The notes: a model not told the origin generated them from the sequence alone. Numbered from the stretch's first letter, positions 18,762 through 27,946 are shown. The stretch is 64,000 bases of DNA from Cylindrospermum sp. FACHB-282 (GCF_014697195.1 NZ_JACJRJ010000004.1:113713-177712); one strand, 5' to 3'. Translations and numbers: made by a program.

Positions 18762-19625
18762 ATGCCCACACTTACTTTAACTAACTTCCAAATTACTCCT
18801 CTTGATGCACCATTGGGAGCAGTTGTAACTGGATTGGATGCTGCAAAACCTGTTACTCCTGAGACAATTTTGCAATTACAGCAAGCATTGCGTGACTATC
18901 ATATCCTCATCTTCAAAAATCAAACCCTTAATGATGAGCAATTCTTAACCTTCTCGTTTAACTTTGGTTCGCTATTTGTACCACCAGACAATGTTCCAGT
19001 TCTAGCTTCCAAGCCAGGAGTCACACCAGTTATAATTCCCGTTGCTAATGTCGATGGTGGCTACACAGGCACAGGTGAATTAGCTTTTCATTCAGACCAT
19101 AAATGGACACCCTATCCTTCTAGTGGTTCTCTACTCTATGCTTTGGAAGTCCCATCTCAAGGTGGAAATACTTCGTGGTTAAATCTGAATTTAGCTTATG
19201 AAACTTTGGATGAGTCTACAAAACAAAAAATTGCCAATTTGCAATTGATTACTTATAATCCATTTTTAAATCAACCAGGTGCGCCACGTTCAAAATATCG
19301 TTTTGATCAGAGTATACCCCTAATTAGTCCTGTCTTTCCTCACCCATTAGTAAGAACACATCCTGAAAATGGCAAGAAGATTTTATATTTAGATTATGCT
19401 ACAGAGGTTGAAGTTGTCGGTTTAGATCCCCAAGAGGGTTCAGAATTAATTCAACAGTTGAGACAACATCTTCATCAGCCTCAGTTTTATTATCAACATC
19501 AATGGTCTGTAGGCGATATTGTCTACTGGGATAATCAATCTACTTTGCACTATCGGCAAGCTTTTGACCCTAATCAACGTCGGGTGATGAAACGGATTAG
19601 TTTAGCTGGTAGTCGTCCATTTTAG
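18762..19625 (+). CDS. TauD/TfdA-family alpha-ketoglutarate-dependent dioxygenase
   Basis: 287 residues from ATG 18762 (a TTG six bases earlier is less likely). The iron-binding triad is visible as His110-x-Asp112 (FHSDHKW) and distal His263 (TLHYRQ). Arg273/Arg274 in NQRRVMKR fit the 2-oxoglutarate-binding arginine. The family hydroxylates taurine, other sulfonates, alkyl sulfates or chlorophenoxy acids to release sulfite or sulfate. Its place between ssuA and ssuC makes a sulfonate or sulfate ester the likely substrate. Cytosolic; needs Fe(II), O2 and 2-oxoglutarate. Confidence 0.88.
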   Translation: MPTLTLTNFQITPLDAPLGAVVTGLDAAKPVTPETILQLQQALRDYHILIFKNQTLNDEQFLTFSFNFGSLFVPPDNVPVLASKPGVTPVIIPVANVDGGYTGTGELAFHSDHKWTPYPSSGSLLYALEVPSQGGNTSWLNLNLAYETLDESTKQKIANLQLITYNPFLNQPGAPRSKYRFDQSIPLISPVFPHPLVRTHPENGKKILYLDYATEVEVVGLDPQEGSELIQQLRQHLHQPQFYYQHQWSVGDIVYWDNQSTLHYRQAFDPNQRRVMKRISLAGSRPF

Positions 19626-20028
19626 GTTCTGTGTTTTAGCGACAGAACTTAACCAGTAACAAATCCAAAATTGGTTGACTTGCATAGATGACAACAATTC
19701 CTGCATAGATACGATCCCACTTTATTTGAAGGTGCTGCTTGGTATTATAGCTTTTGCTAGTCTACTGAGGTACACCTTAAAAAGCGAAAGTCTTGATACA
19801 GATAAGTAGAGCAACGTAAATAATTAAAGGTTTGTAGTGAGGGCTGAAGCCCTTACTACGAGCTAGTTTCAATATTTCTTACTTTACAAAACATAGGTTG
19901 ATTTTTTTTGCCTACTACTTATTACACCCCAGAGAATTAGTAAAAAATAACCTGTTTTTATTCTAACTCTCAGATTCTGACGGTAGCTAAACCTCGCCCC
20001 TAATAATCATCATCTTCACTTAATCATC
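19626..20028. other. Intergenic region before ssuC
   Basis: Apart from the MITE-like copy at about 19800-19932 no gene is seen. The element separates tauD from ssuC, so the cluster is not a tight operon here. Confidence 0.5.
19800..19932. mobile_element. MITE-like repeat, copy 1
   Basis: Starts near GATAAGTAG and ends near CCTACTACTTA, which are inverted ends. The inside reads CGTAAATAAT, GTAGTGAGGGCTGAAGCCCT (an internal hairpin), then TAGTTTCAATATTT and TTACAAAACATAGGTTGATT. The same order of motifs occurs at 53236-53431. It is non-coding and about 130 bp, consistent with a non-autonomous miniature element. Confidence 0.6.
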
Positions 20029-20871
20029 ATGAAAGTTTCTTCTTCTAGCGATTTTACATCAAAATATATAACGAGAAAAAATAAATCCAATTTTAAGTTT
20101 ATCAAAACTCGCTACTTTGAATCATTCATACCTTGGCTTGTGCCAATAACACTAATTATAGTGTGGCAGTTCTTGTCTTCTATTGGCTTTATTCCTACGA
20201 GGATATTACCAGCACCTTCAGCAGTTATTGGTGTAACTATTAAATTGGCTCAAACAGGTGAACTTTTTAGAAATATTGGTATTAGTGCTTTACGGGCAAT
20301 ATCTGGGTTTTTGCTTGGGGGAAGTATTGGATTTAGCTTGGGTTTACTAAATGGTATTTCTCCAATTGCAGAAAAGTTATTAGATACATCTCTTCAGATG
20401 CTTCGTAACATTCCTAACTTAGCATTAATTCCTCTGGTGATTTTATGGTTTGGTATTGGCGATGAAGCAAGATTATTTCTGGTATCTTTGGGTGTAATGT
20501 TCCCTATTTATCTCAATACTTTCCATGGGATTCGCAGTGTTGACCACGGATTGATTGAAATGGGTAAAATTTACGGTTTAAACACTTGGGGTTTATTCTG
20601 GCGAATTATCCTACCAGGGGCAATGTCTTCAATTTTGGTGGGTGTGCGGTTTTCTCTAGGGGTTATGTGGCTGACGCTGATTGTGGCGGAAACAATTGCT
20701 GCCGATTCTGGAATTGGTTATATGGCAACTAATGCTAGAGAATTTATGCAAACTGATATTGTGGTGTTGAGTATTGTAATATATGCTTTATTCGGTAAGC
20801 TGGCTGATATAGTTGCGAAAGCTTTGGAAAACTACTGGTTACAATGGAACCCTAGTTATTTGAAGGGTTAA
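20029..20871 (+). CDS. ssuC: Aliphatic sulfonate ABC transporter permease
   Basis: 280 residues with about six membrane helices. The BPD-type permease EAA loop is seen as MGKIYGLNTWGLFWRIILPG. The N-terminal cytosolic tail of about 30 residues is followed by a first helix (IPWLVPITLIIVWQF). It belongs to the SsuC/TauC/NrtB class and completes the transporter with SsuB (16085) and SsuA (17610). Located in the plasma membrane. Confidence 0.88.
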   Translation: MKVSSSSDFTSKYITRKNKSNFKFIKTRYFESFIPWLVPITLIIVWQFLSSIGFIPTRILPAPSAVIGVTIKLAQTGELFRNIGISALRAISGFLLGGSIGFSLGLLNGISPIAEKLLDTSLQMLRNIPNLALIPLVILWFGIGDEARLFLVSLGVMFPIYLNTFHGIRSVDHGLIEMGKIYGLNTWGLFWRIILPGAMSSILVGVRFSLGVMWLTLIVAETIAADSGIGYMATNAREFMQTDIVVLSIVIYALFGKLADIVAKALENYWLQWNPSYLKG

Positions 20872-20924
20872 TAATAACCTCTTCTCTGTGTCTTTGCACC
20901 TGGAGCGTGAGACTATTTCCTTTA

Positions 20925-22211
20925 TCAATCCTCATGCAACGCTCCTAACTTCCGTATCTCCGGCCAAATCGCCGCCGTCGCCACCACCACCAAAATCGTC
21001 CCAATACCCCCAGCAACCACAGACAACACTGGCCCAAATAAAGCCGCAGTCAAACCAGACTCAAAACCCCCCAGCTCATTAGAAGCACTGATAAACACAC
21101 TATTAATAGCCGCAACTCGACCCCGCAAATGGTCAGGAGTGCGAATTTGTACCAAGGTATGACGAATTACCACGCTAATACTGTCCAACGCCCCACTTAA
21201 TGCCAACATCAACAAGGAAAGCCAAACCCAACGAGACAACCCAAAGATAATTGTCACAACTCCAAACCCGACAACCGACCAAAGTAAGGCTGGCCCGGCT
21301 TTGCGGATAGGTGGCAGATATACCAACAATGCCGCCATAATCAATGCACCTATAGATGGGGCTGCTTGCAAATAGCCTAATTCTACTGGACCGACTTGCA
21401 AAATATCTTTGGCAAAAATGGGTAATAATGCAACTGCACCACCCAACAAGACAGCAAATAAATCCAGGGTGATGGCTGCGAGAATTAGTTGATTATTCCA
21501 AACAAACTCAGCACCAGCAGCTAGGGTTTTTAGAGATATTGGTTCTTTAGCAAAGTTGGTTTTTTGTGGTTTGATTGCTGCGGTGAGGAAAAAACATGAT
21601 AGTGCTGCGATCGCAGATAATATATATACCCCTGTCGCATTTCCGAAAATAGCAATGCTAAATCCTCCCAAAGCGGGCCCAATTACCGACGCTAACTGAA
21701 AACTACTGCTATTCCAAGTCGCTGCATTGGTAAAAGCACTCGTAGGTATTAACTGCCACATCAGCGCATCACCGGCAGGTTTGAGGAATGCCCTCCCTAC
21801 ACCTGTTAATAATAAGCAAGCATAAACTAGAAAAATGGCACCTTTATTAAAGGAAATAAACGCCAAAGCTATTGAGCAAAGGGCTAGCAGCAGAATTGAG
21901 AATAAAGTAATGCGTTTGCGTTGGCTTTGCCCGCCTTCGGCATCGCTCTTATCAGCAACGTGTCCCGTAATCAAAGTCAGCGCAATCATCGGTACAACTT
22001 GCGCCAGCCCTATAAAACCCAGCACCATCGCCGAATTTGTCCGCTCATATAGCTCCCAGCCCAGCGCCACAGTCTGCATTTGTCCCCCTGTGAAGAGGAG
22101 TACACGCCCAATGCTAAATAGCCGATAATCTCGAAATCTCATGGCTGCAAAAGGATCGTGTTGTGCAGCCTTACCGTTATGGAGAGTTGGTTTCTGTTTG
22201 CTCGAAGACAT
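20925..22211 (-). CDS. MFS transporter
   Basis: 428 residues with about 12 membrane segments, a major facilitator superfamily drug or solute pump of the MFS_3 (enterobactin exporter-like) type. It opens with FAAMRFRDYRLFSIGRVL and has GHVADKS between helices 2 and 3 in the usual GxxxDxxxR position. That loop carries seven extra residues (DAEGGQS) coded by an in-frame small dispersed repeat (21924-21946). Its start overlaps the end of the marR-like gene by 35 bp, so the pump is probably translated with, and controlled by, that regulator. Confidence 0.85.
   Translation of the reverse strand: MSSSKQKPTLHNGKAAQHDPFAAMRFRDYRLFSIGRVLLFTGGQMQTVALGWELYERTNSAMVLGFIGLAQVVPMIALTLITGHVADKSDAEGGQSQRKRITLFSILLLALCSIALAFISFNKGAIFLVYACLLLTGVGRAFLKPAGDALMWQLIPTSAFTNAATWNSSSFQLASVIGPALGGFSIAIFGNATGVYILSAIAALSCFFLTAAIKPQKTNFAKEPISLKTLAAGAEFVWNNQLILAAITLDLFAVLLGGAVALLPIFAKDILQVGPVELGYLQAAPSIGALIMAALLVYLPPIRKAGPALLWSVVGFGVVTIIFGLSRWVWLSLLMLALSGALDSISVVIRHTLVQIRTPDHLRGRVAAINSVFISASNELGGFESGLTAALFGPVLSVVAGGIGTILVVVATAAIWPEIRKLGALHED
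21924..21946. repeat. Small dispersed repeat inserted in frame in the MFS gene
   Basis: GCTTTGCCCGCCTTCGGCAT in plus orientation adds 21 bp to the cytoplasmic loop of the pump and duplicates an AGC. Removing it joins GHVADKS directly to QRKR. It shares the CCTTCGGC core with the repeat at 6180-6208. Confidence 0.55.
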
Positions 22212-22635
22212 TTTTTAGTAGAGTCAAGCCGGATTCAATATGTGATACTTGCTCTGGTGTCAAACCCTCTAGAATATCAACGATTTCAGCGCGAGTTTTG
22301 TCCTGGGATTGCTTCAACAACACCTTTCCTTCCTTGGTCAAATTCAGGACTACTCGTCGCCGTTCTTGAGGGTTATCAGTGCGTTGCACCAGATGACGTT
22401 GGACTAATTTTTCTATAGTTGTTGATGCTGTAGCACAGGTGACGCCTAAATGTTCTGCTACCTCAGATAAAGAAGCACCAGGATTGCGATTGAGAAATGC
22501 AAGCGATCGCAACTGAGGTATAGATAAAGAATCACCACTGTGAGTCCGCATTTCGGCTCGGATAAACCGCATCAATAATGGAACCGTTTCCATAACCCTA
22601 GCGGCACATTCTTCAGAGGGTTTATCCAAACTCAT
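22177..22635 (-). CDS. MarR-family transcriptional regulator
   Basis: 152 residues. The winged helix-turn-helix is clear: SIPQLRSLAFLNRNPGASLS, EVAEHLGVTCATASTTIEKL (recognition helix) and a DPERRR-like wing loop (DNPQERRRVVLNLT). MarR dimers usually repress exporters and release DNA on binding a phenolic or lipophilic ligand. Encoded between an ABC-2 exporter pair and an MFS pump on one strand, it most likely controls that efflux unit. Confidence 0.88.
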   Translation of the reverse strand: MSLDKPSEECAARVMETVPLLMRFIRAEMRTHSGDSLSIPQLRSLAFLNRNPGASLSEVAEHLGVTCATASTTIEKLVQRHLVQRTDNPQERRRVVLNLTKEGKVLLKQSQDKTRAEIVDILEGLTPEQVSHIESGLTLLKNVFEQTETNSP

Positions 22636-22653
22636 AGGACGGTTTTCTCCTGA

Positions 22654-23508
22654 TTACATCGCTACCCGTGGATAAAGTCGTCCACAGATGAAAGTTAAGC
22701 CTATTAATGTTAACAGGAGAATTGTACAGTCTAACCCGAACCCATAAATACTTGATCCATTCGCCAGCATCTGACCCCGTAAAGCATCTACCTCATAAGT
22801 TAAAGGATTTAGCCTCGAAAGAATCTGTAGCCAACCCGGCATCAACGATATCGGATAAATTGCATTACTGGCAAAAAACAACGGCATTGTCATCAATTGT
22901 CCAATTCCGGTAAACCTTTCCCGCGATTTCACCAAACAGCCGATAATTAAGGAAAAAGTGCAAAAACAACCTGCTCCCAAAAACACAATTAGCACAACTT
23001 GCAAAAAAGCCAAGGGATTGAGATTGAGTTTTACACCCAACAACAAAGCTAAAAGATAAATAAACACCACTTGGGAAAAGCAACGTACACCTGAAGCTAC
23101 ACTTTTACCCAACACAATCGCTGCACGGGGTATGGGAGCAGCTAGGAATTTATGCACAATCCCTAAATCGCGCTCCCAAATTAATGTCATCCCCCCAGAA
23201 AAAATGGCAACAAACAGTGCGCTTTGAGCGAGAATACCAGGAGTCATAAAATCCAAGTAAGGTATGTCTCCTGTAGGAATAGCACGAGTACGAGTAAAAA
23301 CTTGCCCAAAAATCAACAGCCATAAAGCTGGTTGTACAGCCCTAATCACTAAATCACTAGGATCATGGCGAAGTTTTCGCACTTCTAATTCAGTAATTAC
23401 CAGGGTTTTAGTAAATAGTTGTTTAATGGGAGAAAAAATCCCTTTTGGGCGCTGATATCTAGTTTCAACCCAGCCGTTGAGTGGCACGTCTAGTTCTTGC
23501 GGTTTCAC
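22654..23508 (-). CDS. ABC-2 type transporter permease (DrrB-like)
   Basis: 284 residues with about six membrane helices after a cytosolic N-terminus of about 55 residues. VRAVQPALWLLIFGQVFTRT, FMTPGILAQSALF and the C-terminal SRLNPLTYEVDALRG are typical of the ABC-2/DrrB (daunorubicin resistance, multidrug export) family. Its start lies 44 bp inside the upstream ATPase gene, indicating tight translational coupling. It forms an exporter with that ATPase. Confidence 0.88.
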   Translation of the reverse strand: MKPQELDVPLNGWVETRYQRPKGIFSPIKQLFTKTLVITELEVRKLRHDPSDLVIRAVQPALWLLIFGQVFTRTRAIPTGDIPYLDFMTPGILAQSALFVAIFSGGMTLIWERDLGIVHKFLAAPIPRAAIVLGKSVASGVRCFSQVVFIYLLALLLGVKLNLNPLAFLQVVLIVFLGAGCFCTFSLIIGCLVKSRERFTGIGQLMTMPLFFASNAIYPISLMPGWLQILSRLNPLTYEVDALRGQMLANGSSIYGFGLDCTILLLTLIGLTFICGRLYPRVAM

Positions 23509-24319
23509 GATAACTCACTCCTGATACTAATTGACTTCCTGCGTAGTGGATGAACACATCATCTAAGGTTGCATCTGGTTTGGTGATCGCTGCTTTTAAA
23601 TCTGCGGGTGAACCCGTGATCATCTCTCTACCCTGGTTCATAATCACCACTCGGTTACAGAGAGCATCTGCTTCTTCTAAAAAGTGGGTAGTTAAAAAGA
23701 TGGTTGTACCGTAATCAATCCGCAGTTGTTCCATCAGCTGCCATACTTGCGATCGCGCTACTGGATCTAATCCTACAGTCGGCTCATCCATAAATAAAAT
23801 CTGCGGTTGATGTAAAATAGCTTGGGCAATTTCCAATTTCCGAATCATCCCACCAGAGTAAGTGCCGACTAAGCGATGTGCCACATCCTCCAAACCCATG
23901 AACTCTAACACCTCACGGATTTGCTGTTTTCTCCGTCGAGAAGGAATATCATATAGTTTGGAAAAAATTAAAAGATTTTCATAACCCGTCAAACTACCAT
24001 CTGCTGATAAAGCTTGGGGTACATAGCCTATGACTCTTCTGACTGCATCCGGTTGACGAGTCACATCATAACCAGCCAAATATGCTTTCCCGCTACTGAC
24101 TGGTAGCAGGGTAGTTAACATCTTAATTACTGTACTTTTACCTGCTCCATTTGGACCCAGTAAACCAAATACTTCACCAGCCGTAACGGAGAGGTCTAAA
24201 GCATCAACGGCTGTAAATTTTTCAAAGCGGCGCGTCAGTTCCAATGTTTCCAATATTACCGATTTTGGAACCTGTGCAGGTATTTCCGCAAATTCTGTTC
24301 TTCCCGTAAGTTTCGTCAC
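23465..24319 (-). CDS. ABC-2 type transporter ATP-binding protein (DrrA-like)
   Basis: 284 residues. GLLGPNGAGKST (Walker A), YSGGMIRKLEIAQA (signature), ILFMDEPTVGLDP (Walker B) and FLTTHFLEEAD (switch His) are intact. The C-terminal TKPDATLDDVFIHYAG tail is the DrrA-type regulatory motif. First gene of a probable unit ATPase-permease-MarR-MFS transcribed leftward. Role: energising export of a lipid-like or antibiotic-like compound. Confidence 0.9.
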   Translation of the reverse strand: MTKLTGRTEFAEIPAQVPKSVILETLELTRRFEKFTAVDALDLSVTAGEVFGLLGPNGAGKSTVIKMLTTLLPVSSGKAYLAGYDVTRQPDAVRRVIGYVPQALSADGSLTGYENLLIFSKLYDIPSRRRKQQIREVLEFMGLEDVAHRLVGTYSGGMIRKLEIAQAILHQPQILFMDEPTVGLDPVARSQVWQLMEQLRIDYGTTIFLTTHFLEEADALCNRVVIMNQGREMITGSPADLKAAITKPDATLDDVFIHYAGSQLVSGVSYRETARTRRATQRLG

Positions 24320-24533
24320 GAGTAAAATTTACTTCCTTTCTAAAATAATTAGGTTCTCTAAGTATTAGTATCTCATATATTTTCTGGAAGTCAAGAGTTA
24401 TTTACTAGTAACCAATAAACTAGACAAAGCTAGACATATATCGAAAAACTTTGACTACCTCTTAAAAAGCTATTTGGCTCGCCAGCAGCACCAACCTTGG
24501 CAACAACAAGGTTTGTACGTCTTTTTTCTCCCT

Positions 24534-24578
24534 CTAAGGATGAGAAGGACTACCAGCAATTGCCAAAATATAAGCCAT
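24534..24578 (-). pseudogene. Possible ssuE (FMN reductase) start relic
   Basis: ATG 24578 opens MAYILAIAGSPSHP and then stops at TAG. ILAIAGSPSHP is the characteristic FMN-binding start of SsuE-type NAD(P)H:FMN reductases. Nothing of the rest of the protein is recognisable downstream. The nearby ssu-type genes make a lost ssuE plausible. The rest of 24320-24683 contains a CCTTGTTGTTGCCAAGG hairpin (about 24496-24512) and no clear gene. An alternative reading is a 49-53 codon Cys-rich ORF on the same strand (24470-24631). Confidence 0.4.
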
Positions 24579-24683
24579 GTTACAAAAACCTCTTTGTAGA
24601 AATAACCCTCTTCTGTCACTTTCCGAATCAAGCAAGCTGCTCAAAAACCGATGATCGATCAATCTGATGAAGAATAAAATAGG

Positions 24684-26288
24684 CTATTTCTTAAAAAACT
24701 TTTGACGCATCTTTGAAACAAACATATTCACCTCTGGTATTTTCAGCCAAGAAGCAATAATTGCAAATACGCCAATTCCCACCAAACCAGATATCGACAA
24801 CTCAACCAGCAAAATCACTAAGCCCGATTTACCTAAAACCTGCTGACAACCAAGCAAAGTACCATAGCTAGCTACCCCAGCAGCAACACTACCAGCAGTT
24901 AAACCTAAAATCGGTATACTCCACTCTCTCCAAGGTAAACCGTTGAGTTTGCGATCTAGTAAAAATAACAGCATCAACATTGAACTGCAATTTACCCCCA
25001 CCGTGGCTAACACCAAACCGGGAGCGCCAAAAGGTTTCACGAAAATCGCATCTAATACGATATTCAAGAAAATGTTATAAGTACTGATTCTAAAAGGTGT
25101 TTGTCCATCACCTAGAGCATAAAACACCCGCACCAAAACATCACGCCCTAAATAAACAAACATCCCAACACCGTAAGCGACTAACAGAGAAGATACTAAC
25201 TGGGTAGCTTCTTGATTAAATGCACCACGTTCATAAACTACCTGGACAATGGGGACAGATAAGGTTACCATCAGTGCCCCTAGAGGTAGCATGGTGACAG
25301 CAGTTAGTAGCAGTCCTTGACGAATGCGTAATTTTAATTCTTGCCAATTTTCGGGGGCGGCAAGTTTGGCAAACATTGGTAACAGGGGCAATAATATAAT
25401 ATTAGAAATAATCCCTAAAGGAGTTTGTACTAATAGGGTGGCATAGCTAAAACCCGCTGCTGCTCCGGCGATTGGGCTAGCAAAATAGAGGTCTGTGGCG
25501 ACATTAATGGGCATCATCCCGGAAGAAATTGTTGCCGGAGTCATGATTTTAATTACTTCTTGGACGGCGGGAGATTTAAAATCAAATCTGAGGCGTAATG
25601 TACCTAGTCCTAACCGCCACTGGACAATTAATTGCACTACCCATTGGAGAATTGCTCCGGCTAAAGTTCCCCAAGCTAAGACGATGCCGCCGATAAAAGC
25701 GTATTCTGGCTTAATAATATCTTTGCCATATTGCAAGGTCAAAATACCAATGCCTGCAATCAAGGTAATACTGGATAATAAAGGGCTAAGGGAGAGTAAC
25801 CAGTATTGATTTGCGGCGTTGAGAGTTCCGAAACCAATGCCAATTAAGCCGGCAAATAAAGCCATTGGCGCCATGATGCGGATTTGTTGAATAGCGATCG
25901 CTCTCGTTGTCGCTTCCAACCCATAACCAACTAGATCAACGATCGCATCTGCAAAGAAAATCTGAGCAAATGTCACCACCAACAGCAATCCACCCACCAG
26001 GGTTGTCACCGTTTCCACCAAGGGTGCGGCTTCTTCTCGTTTACGCTTGGCTAAAACACTGATAATGGCACTGTGTAACGGCCCATTCACACCACCTAGT
26101 AGGATTAAGAGAAAGCCGGGGATAATATAAGCGTAACTATAAGCAGTAGCAGCAGCACCCACACCAAAAGCAGCTGCGATCGCTTGCTGTCGTACTAAAC
26201 CAAAGACTTTACTAATTAACGTTGCAGCGGCAACAATGCCAGCAATTCCAGCAAAAGAACGAGAGGTTTTTTGGTCTTGTTGCGTCAC
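24684..26288 (-). CDS. murJ: Murein biosynthesis lipid II flippase MurJ
   Basis: The frame is open to ATG 26384, but GTG 26288 gives VTQQDQKTSRSFAGIAGIVA, which fits MurJ beginnings, so I prefer that start (534 residues). ISKVFGLVRQQAIAAAFGVG and the repeated polytopic layout (about 14 helices) mark the MviN/MurJ branch of the MOP superfamily. The first-helix arginine and the conserved LLILLGGVNGPLHSA are present. It flips lipid II across the plasma membrane for peptidoglycan synthesis. A short gap of 77-170 bp separates it from a gene of unknown function. Confidence 0.85.
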   Translation of the reverse strand: MTQQDQKTSRSFAGIAGIVAAATLISKVFGLVRQQAIAAAFGVGAAATAYSYAYIIPGFLLILLGGVNGPLHSAIISVLAKRKREEAAPLVETVTTLVGGLLLVVTFAQIFFADAIVDLVGYGLEATTRAIAIQQIRIMAPMALFAGLIGIGFGTLNAANQYWLLSLSPLLSSITLIAGIGILTLQYGKDIIKPEYAFIGGIVLAWGTLAGAILQWVVQLIVQWRLGLGTLRLRFDFKSPAVQEVIKIMTPATISSGMMPINVATDLYFASPIAGAAAGFSYATLLVQTPLGIISNIILLPLLPMFAKLAAPENWQELKLRIRQGLLLTAVTMLPLGALMVTLSVPIVQVVYERGAFNQEATQLVSSLLVAYGVGMFVYLGRDVLVRVFYALGDGQTPFRISTYNIFLNIVLDAIFVKPFGAPGLVLATVGVNCSSMLMLLFLLDRKLNGLPWREWSIPILGLTAGSVAAGVASYGTLLGCQQVLGKSGLVILLVELSISGLVGIGVFAIIASWLKIPEVNMFVSKMRQKFFKK

Positions 26289-26461
26289 GAATAATACCTG
26301 AAAACTCTTGTAGAAAGTAGCTCTGACAATATTTAACCTAAAATCGAAAATTTGAGTTGCCCTATTAAATGTTTGGAAACACATTCAGGACAAATATAAG
26401 CTCTTAGGGTTGATTTATCTGGATATTCTTTAATTTGGTGATAATCTTACTTGATTTAAAA

Positions 26462-27316
26462 TTATTCTTGCTCTTCTTCAACATCTAGTGGACTTTTATA
26501 GTAAATGTATTCTTCATGATGTTCTCGCTGCTTTAATAGCGCTTCTACACCGTCTAGATTTATTTCTTTTAATATTTTCCTCGCTTGTATGATTGCTTCT
26601 CTAGTCATTGTTAAAGTCTTTTTGCTATCAGAGATTTCTAATAATTTTTCCTTTTCTAATACATTCAGTATATCAAAATCTAGTCCATTCCAAAAAGTAA
26701 TTCCCACAAAACTTTCTTTGCAGCTTTTATTTTTGTAATTTCCCAAATAACGATTATATTCATCCCTACCAGAAAGGTATATAATCATTAAATATAAGGG
26801 TTTTAGAACTTGGTAATGGTCTATAAAGCATTCTAATTTATCTTGATTTTTTTCAAACTTGTCTACAAAACTGCAAGCTCGACTATAAGCGTCACCGTAA
26901 GATTTTGATAAATCGGTAGTCTCTATTAAATTTGGCTTTTTAGTACAATCTGCTATAAATTTATTTCCATATTTATCTGACCCTGGAAGTTCAAATACAG
27001 TAATCTCCCATCCTTTCCTTTCTTTACTATCGGAACATTGCTTCTTATTTGCCAACAATCTTTCTTTTTCTGCTTTTTCTCTGGCTTTTTCTTCTGCTAT
27101 TTTTTGTTCTTTTTCTAGTTTATCTCTAGCTATTTTTTTTTCATAAGCGTCATTAGGTATTTTGAGATATTGGTTTACCTCTTGCCAAAATTTTGTATCT
27201 TTGGCGAATATACTTCTTTTTATTAAACCATCAATAAACTCTTGACCACACCATTGAATAGCATATTGTTTCAAAGCTTTTGAATTAGTGAAGGCTTCAA
27301 AATTTTTCTTTTCCAT
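26462..27316 (-). CDS. Protein of unknown function with a charged coiled coil
   Basis: 284 residues, unrecognised. Residues about 60-95 form a Lys/Glu-rich helix (KLEKEQKIAEEKAREKAEKE), likely a coiled coil. The flanking parts contain aromatic and Cys residues but no known motif. The C-terminus is strongly acidic (DVEEEQE). No signal peptide or membrane helix. The gene is clearly AT-richer than its neighbours. Cytosolic location is likely; function not assigned. Confidence 0.6.
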   Translation of the reverse strand: MEKKNFEAFTNSKALKQYAIQWCGQEFIDGLIKRSIFAKDTKFWQEVNQYLKIPNDAYEKKIARDKLEKEQKIAEEKAREKAEKERLLANKKQCSDSKERKGWEITVFELPGSDKYGNKFIADCTKKPNLIETTDLSKSYGDAYSRACSFVDKFEKNQDKLECFIDHYQVLKPLYLMIIYLSGRDEYNRYLGNYKNKSCKESFVGITFWNGLDFDILNVLEKEKLLEISDSKKTLTMTREAIIQARKILKEINLDGVEALLKQREHHEEYIYYKSPLDVEEEQE

Positions 27317-27373
27317 AGTTACACCCTGTTAAATCAGTAGTAGGCTAAGTTAGCCATCGTTTAACACACCCTA

Positions 27374-27880
27374 CTATCTACATCCCAAACTGTCTCGCGT
27401 AGAAATACCCGTTACTGGATTTACGCCATCTGCTCTTTTGCATAATAGCGAGACTTGATAGCGATCAATCAAAGCATCTGTAAAATCAGCGCCAGTAACT
27501 ACAGCATCATAAAAGCGGCTACGTGTCAAAGTTGCTTCTGTGAAAATAGCATTTTTCAGGTTTGCACCATCCAAAGTTACCCGATCAACCAAAGCACCCG
27601 CCAGGTTTGCACCTTCCAAATTTGCTTTTAACAAAACTCCCTTAGTCAGAATTGCATTAGTTAAATTTGCACCTTGGAAATTTGCCCCCCGCATTTCTGC
27701 CGCCACAAAAGTCACACCTACTAAATCTGTGTGAGAAAAATCTCTATTCTCTAAACTTGCGTTGTTGTAGTTGATGGTATTGATTTGAGCAAATGCTGGT
27801 TGGGGATTAATAATTATCCAAAACCAAGCCAAAATCAAAATCAAAATCAAACCTAAAAGCCGAAGTAAAATCTTTTTCAT
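27374..27880 (-). CDS. Exported pentapeptide-repeat protein
   Basis: ATG 27880 is preferred over 27913 because it begins a classic signal peptide: [20 protein letters not shown] followed by PAFAQ as the cleavage site. The mature part has about 16 tandem A(N/D)LXX-type pentapeptides ([41 protein letters not shown]). It ends with two Cys residues that could pair. Pentapeptide proteins fold as right-handed quadrilateral beta-helices; function is rarely known. It is probably in the periplasm or thylakoid lumen. A TAATGAC tandem repeat lies just upstream. Confidence 0.82.
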   Translation of the reverse strand: MKKILLRLLGLILILILAWFWIIINPQPAFAQINTINYNNASLENRDFSHTDLVGVTFVAAEMRGANFQGANLTNAILTKGVLLKANLEGANLAGALVDRVTLDGANLKNAIFTEATLTRSRFYDAVVTGADFTDALIDRYQVSLLCKRADGVNPVTGISTRDSLGCR

Positions 27881-27913
27881 AAAATTTGTTCTTTGCCTTG
27901 TGTCATTAGTCAA

Positions 27914-27946
27914 TAGTTTTTTGCTAATGACTAATGACTAATGACT
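27914..27946. repeat. Short tandem repeat (TAATGAC heptamers)
   Basis: Three adjoining copies of CTAATGA/TAATGAC lie between the pentapeptide and LCP genes, with an inverted CATTAGTC copy to the left. They match the short tandemly repeated class common in heterocystous cyanobacteria. Confidence 0.55.
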
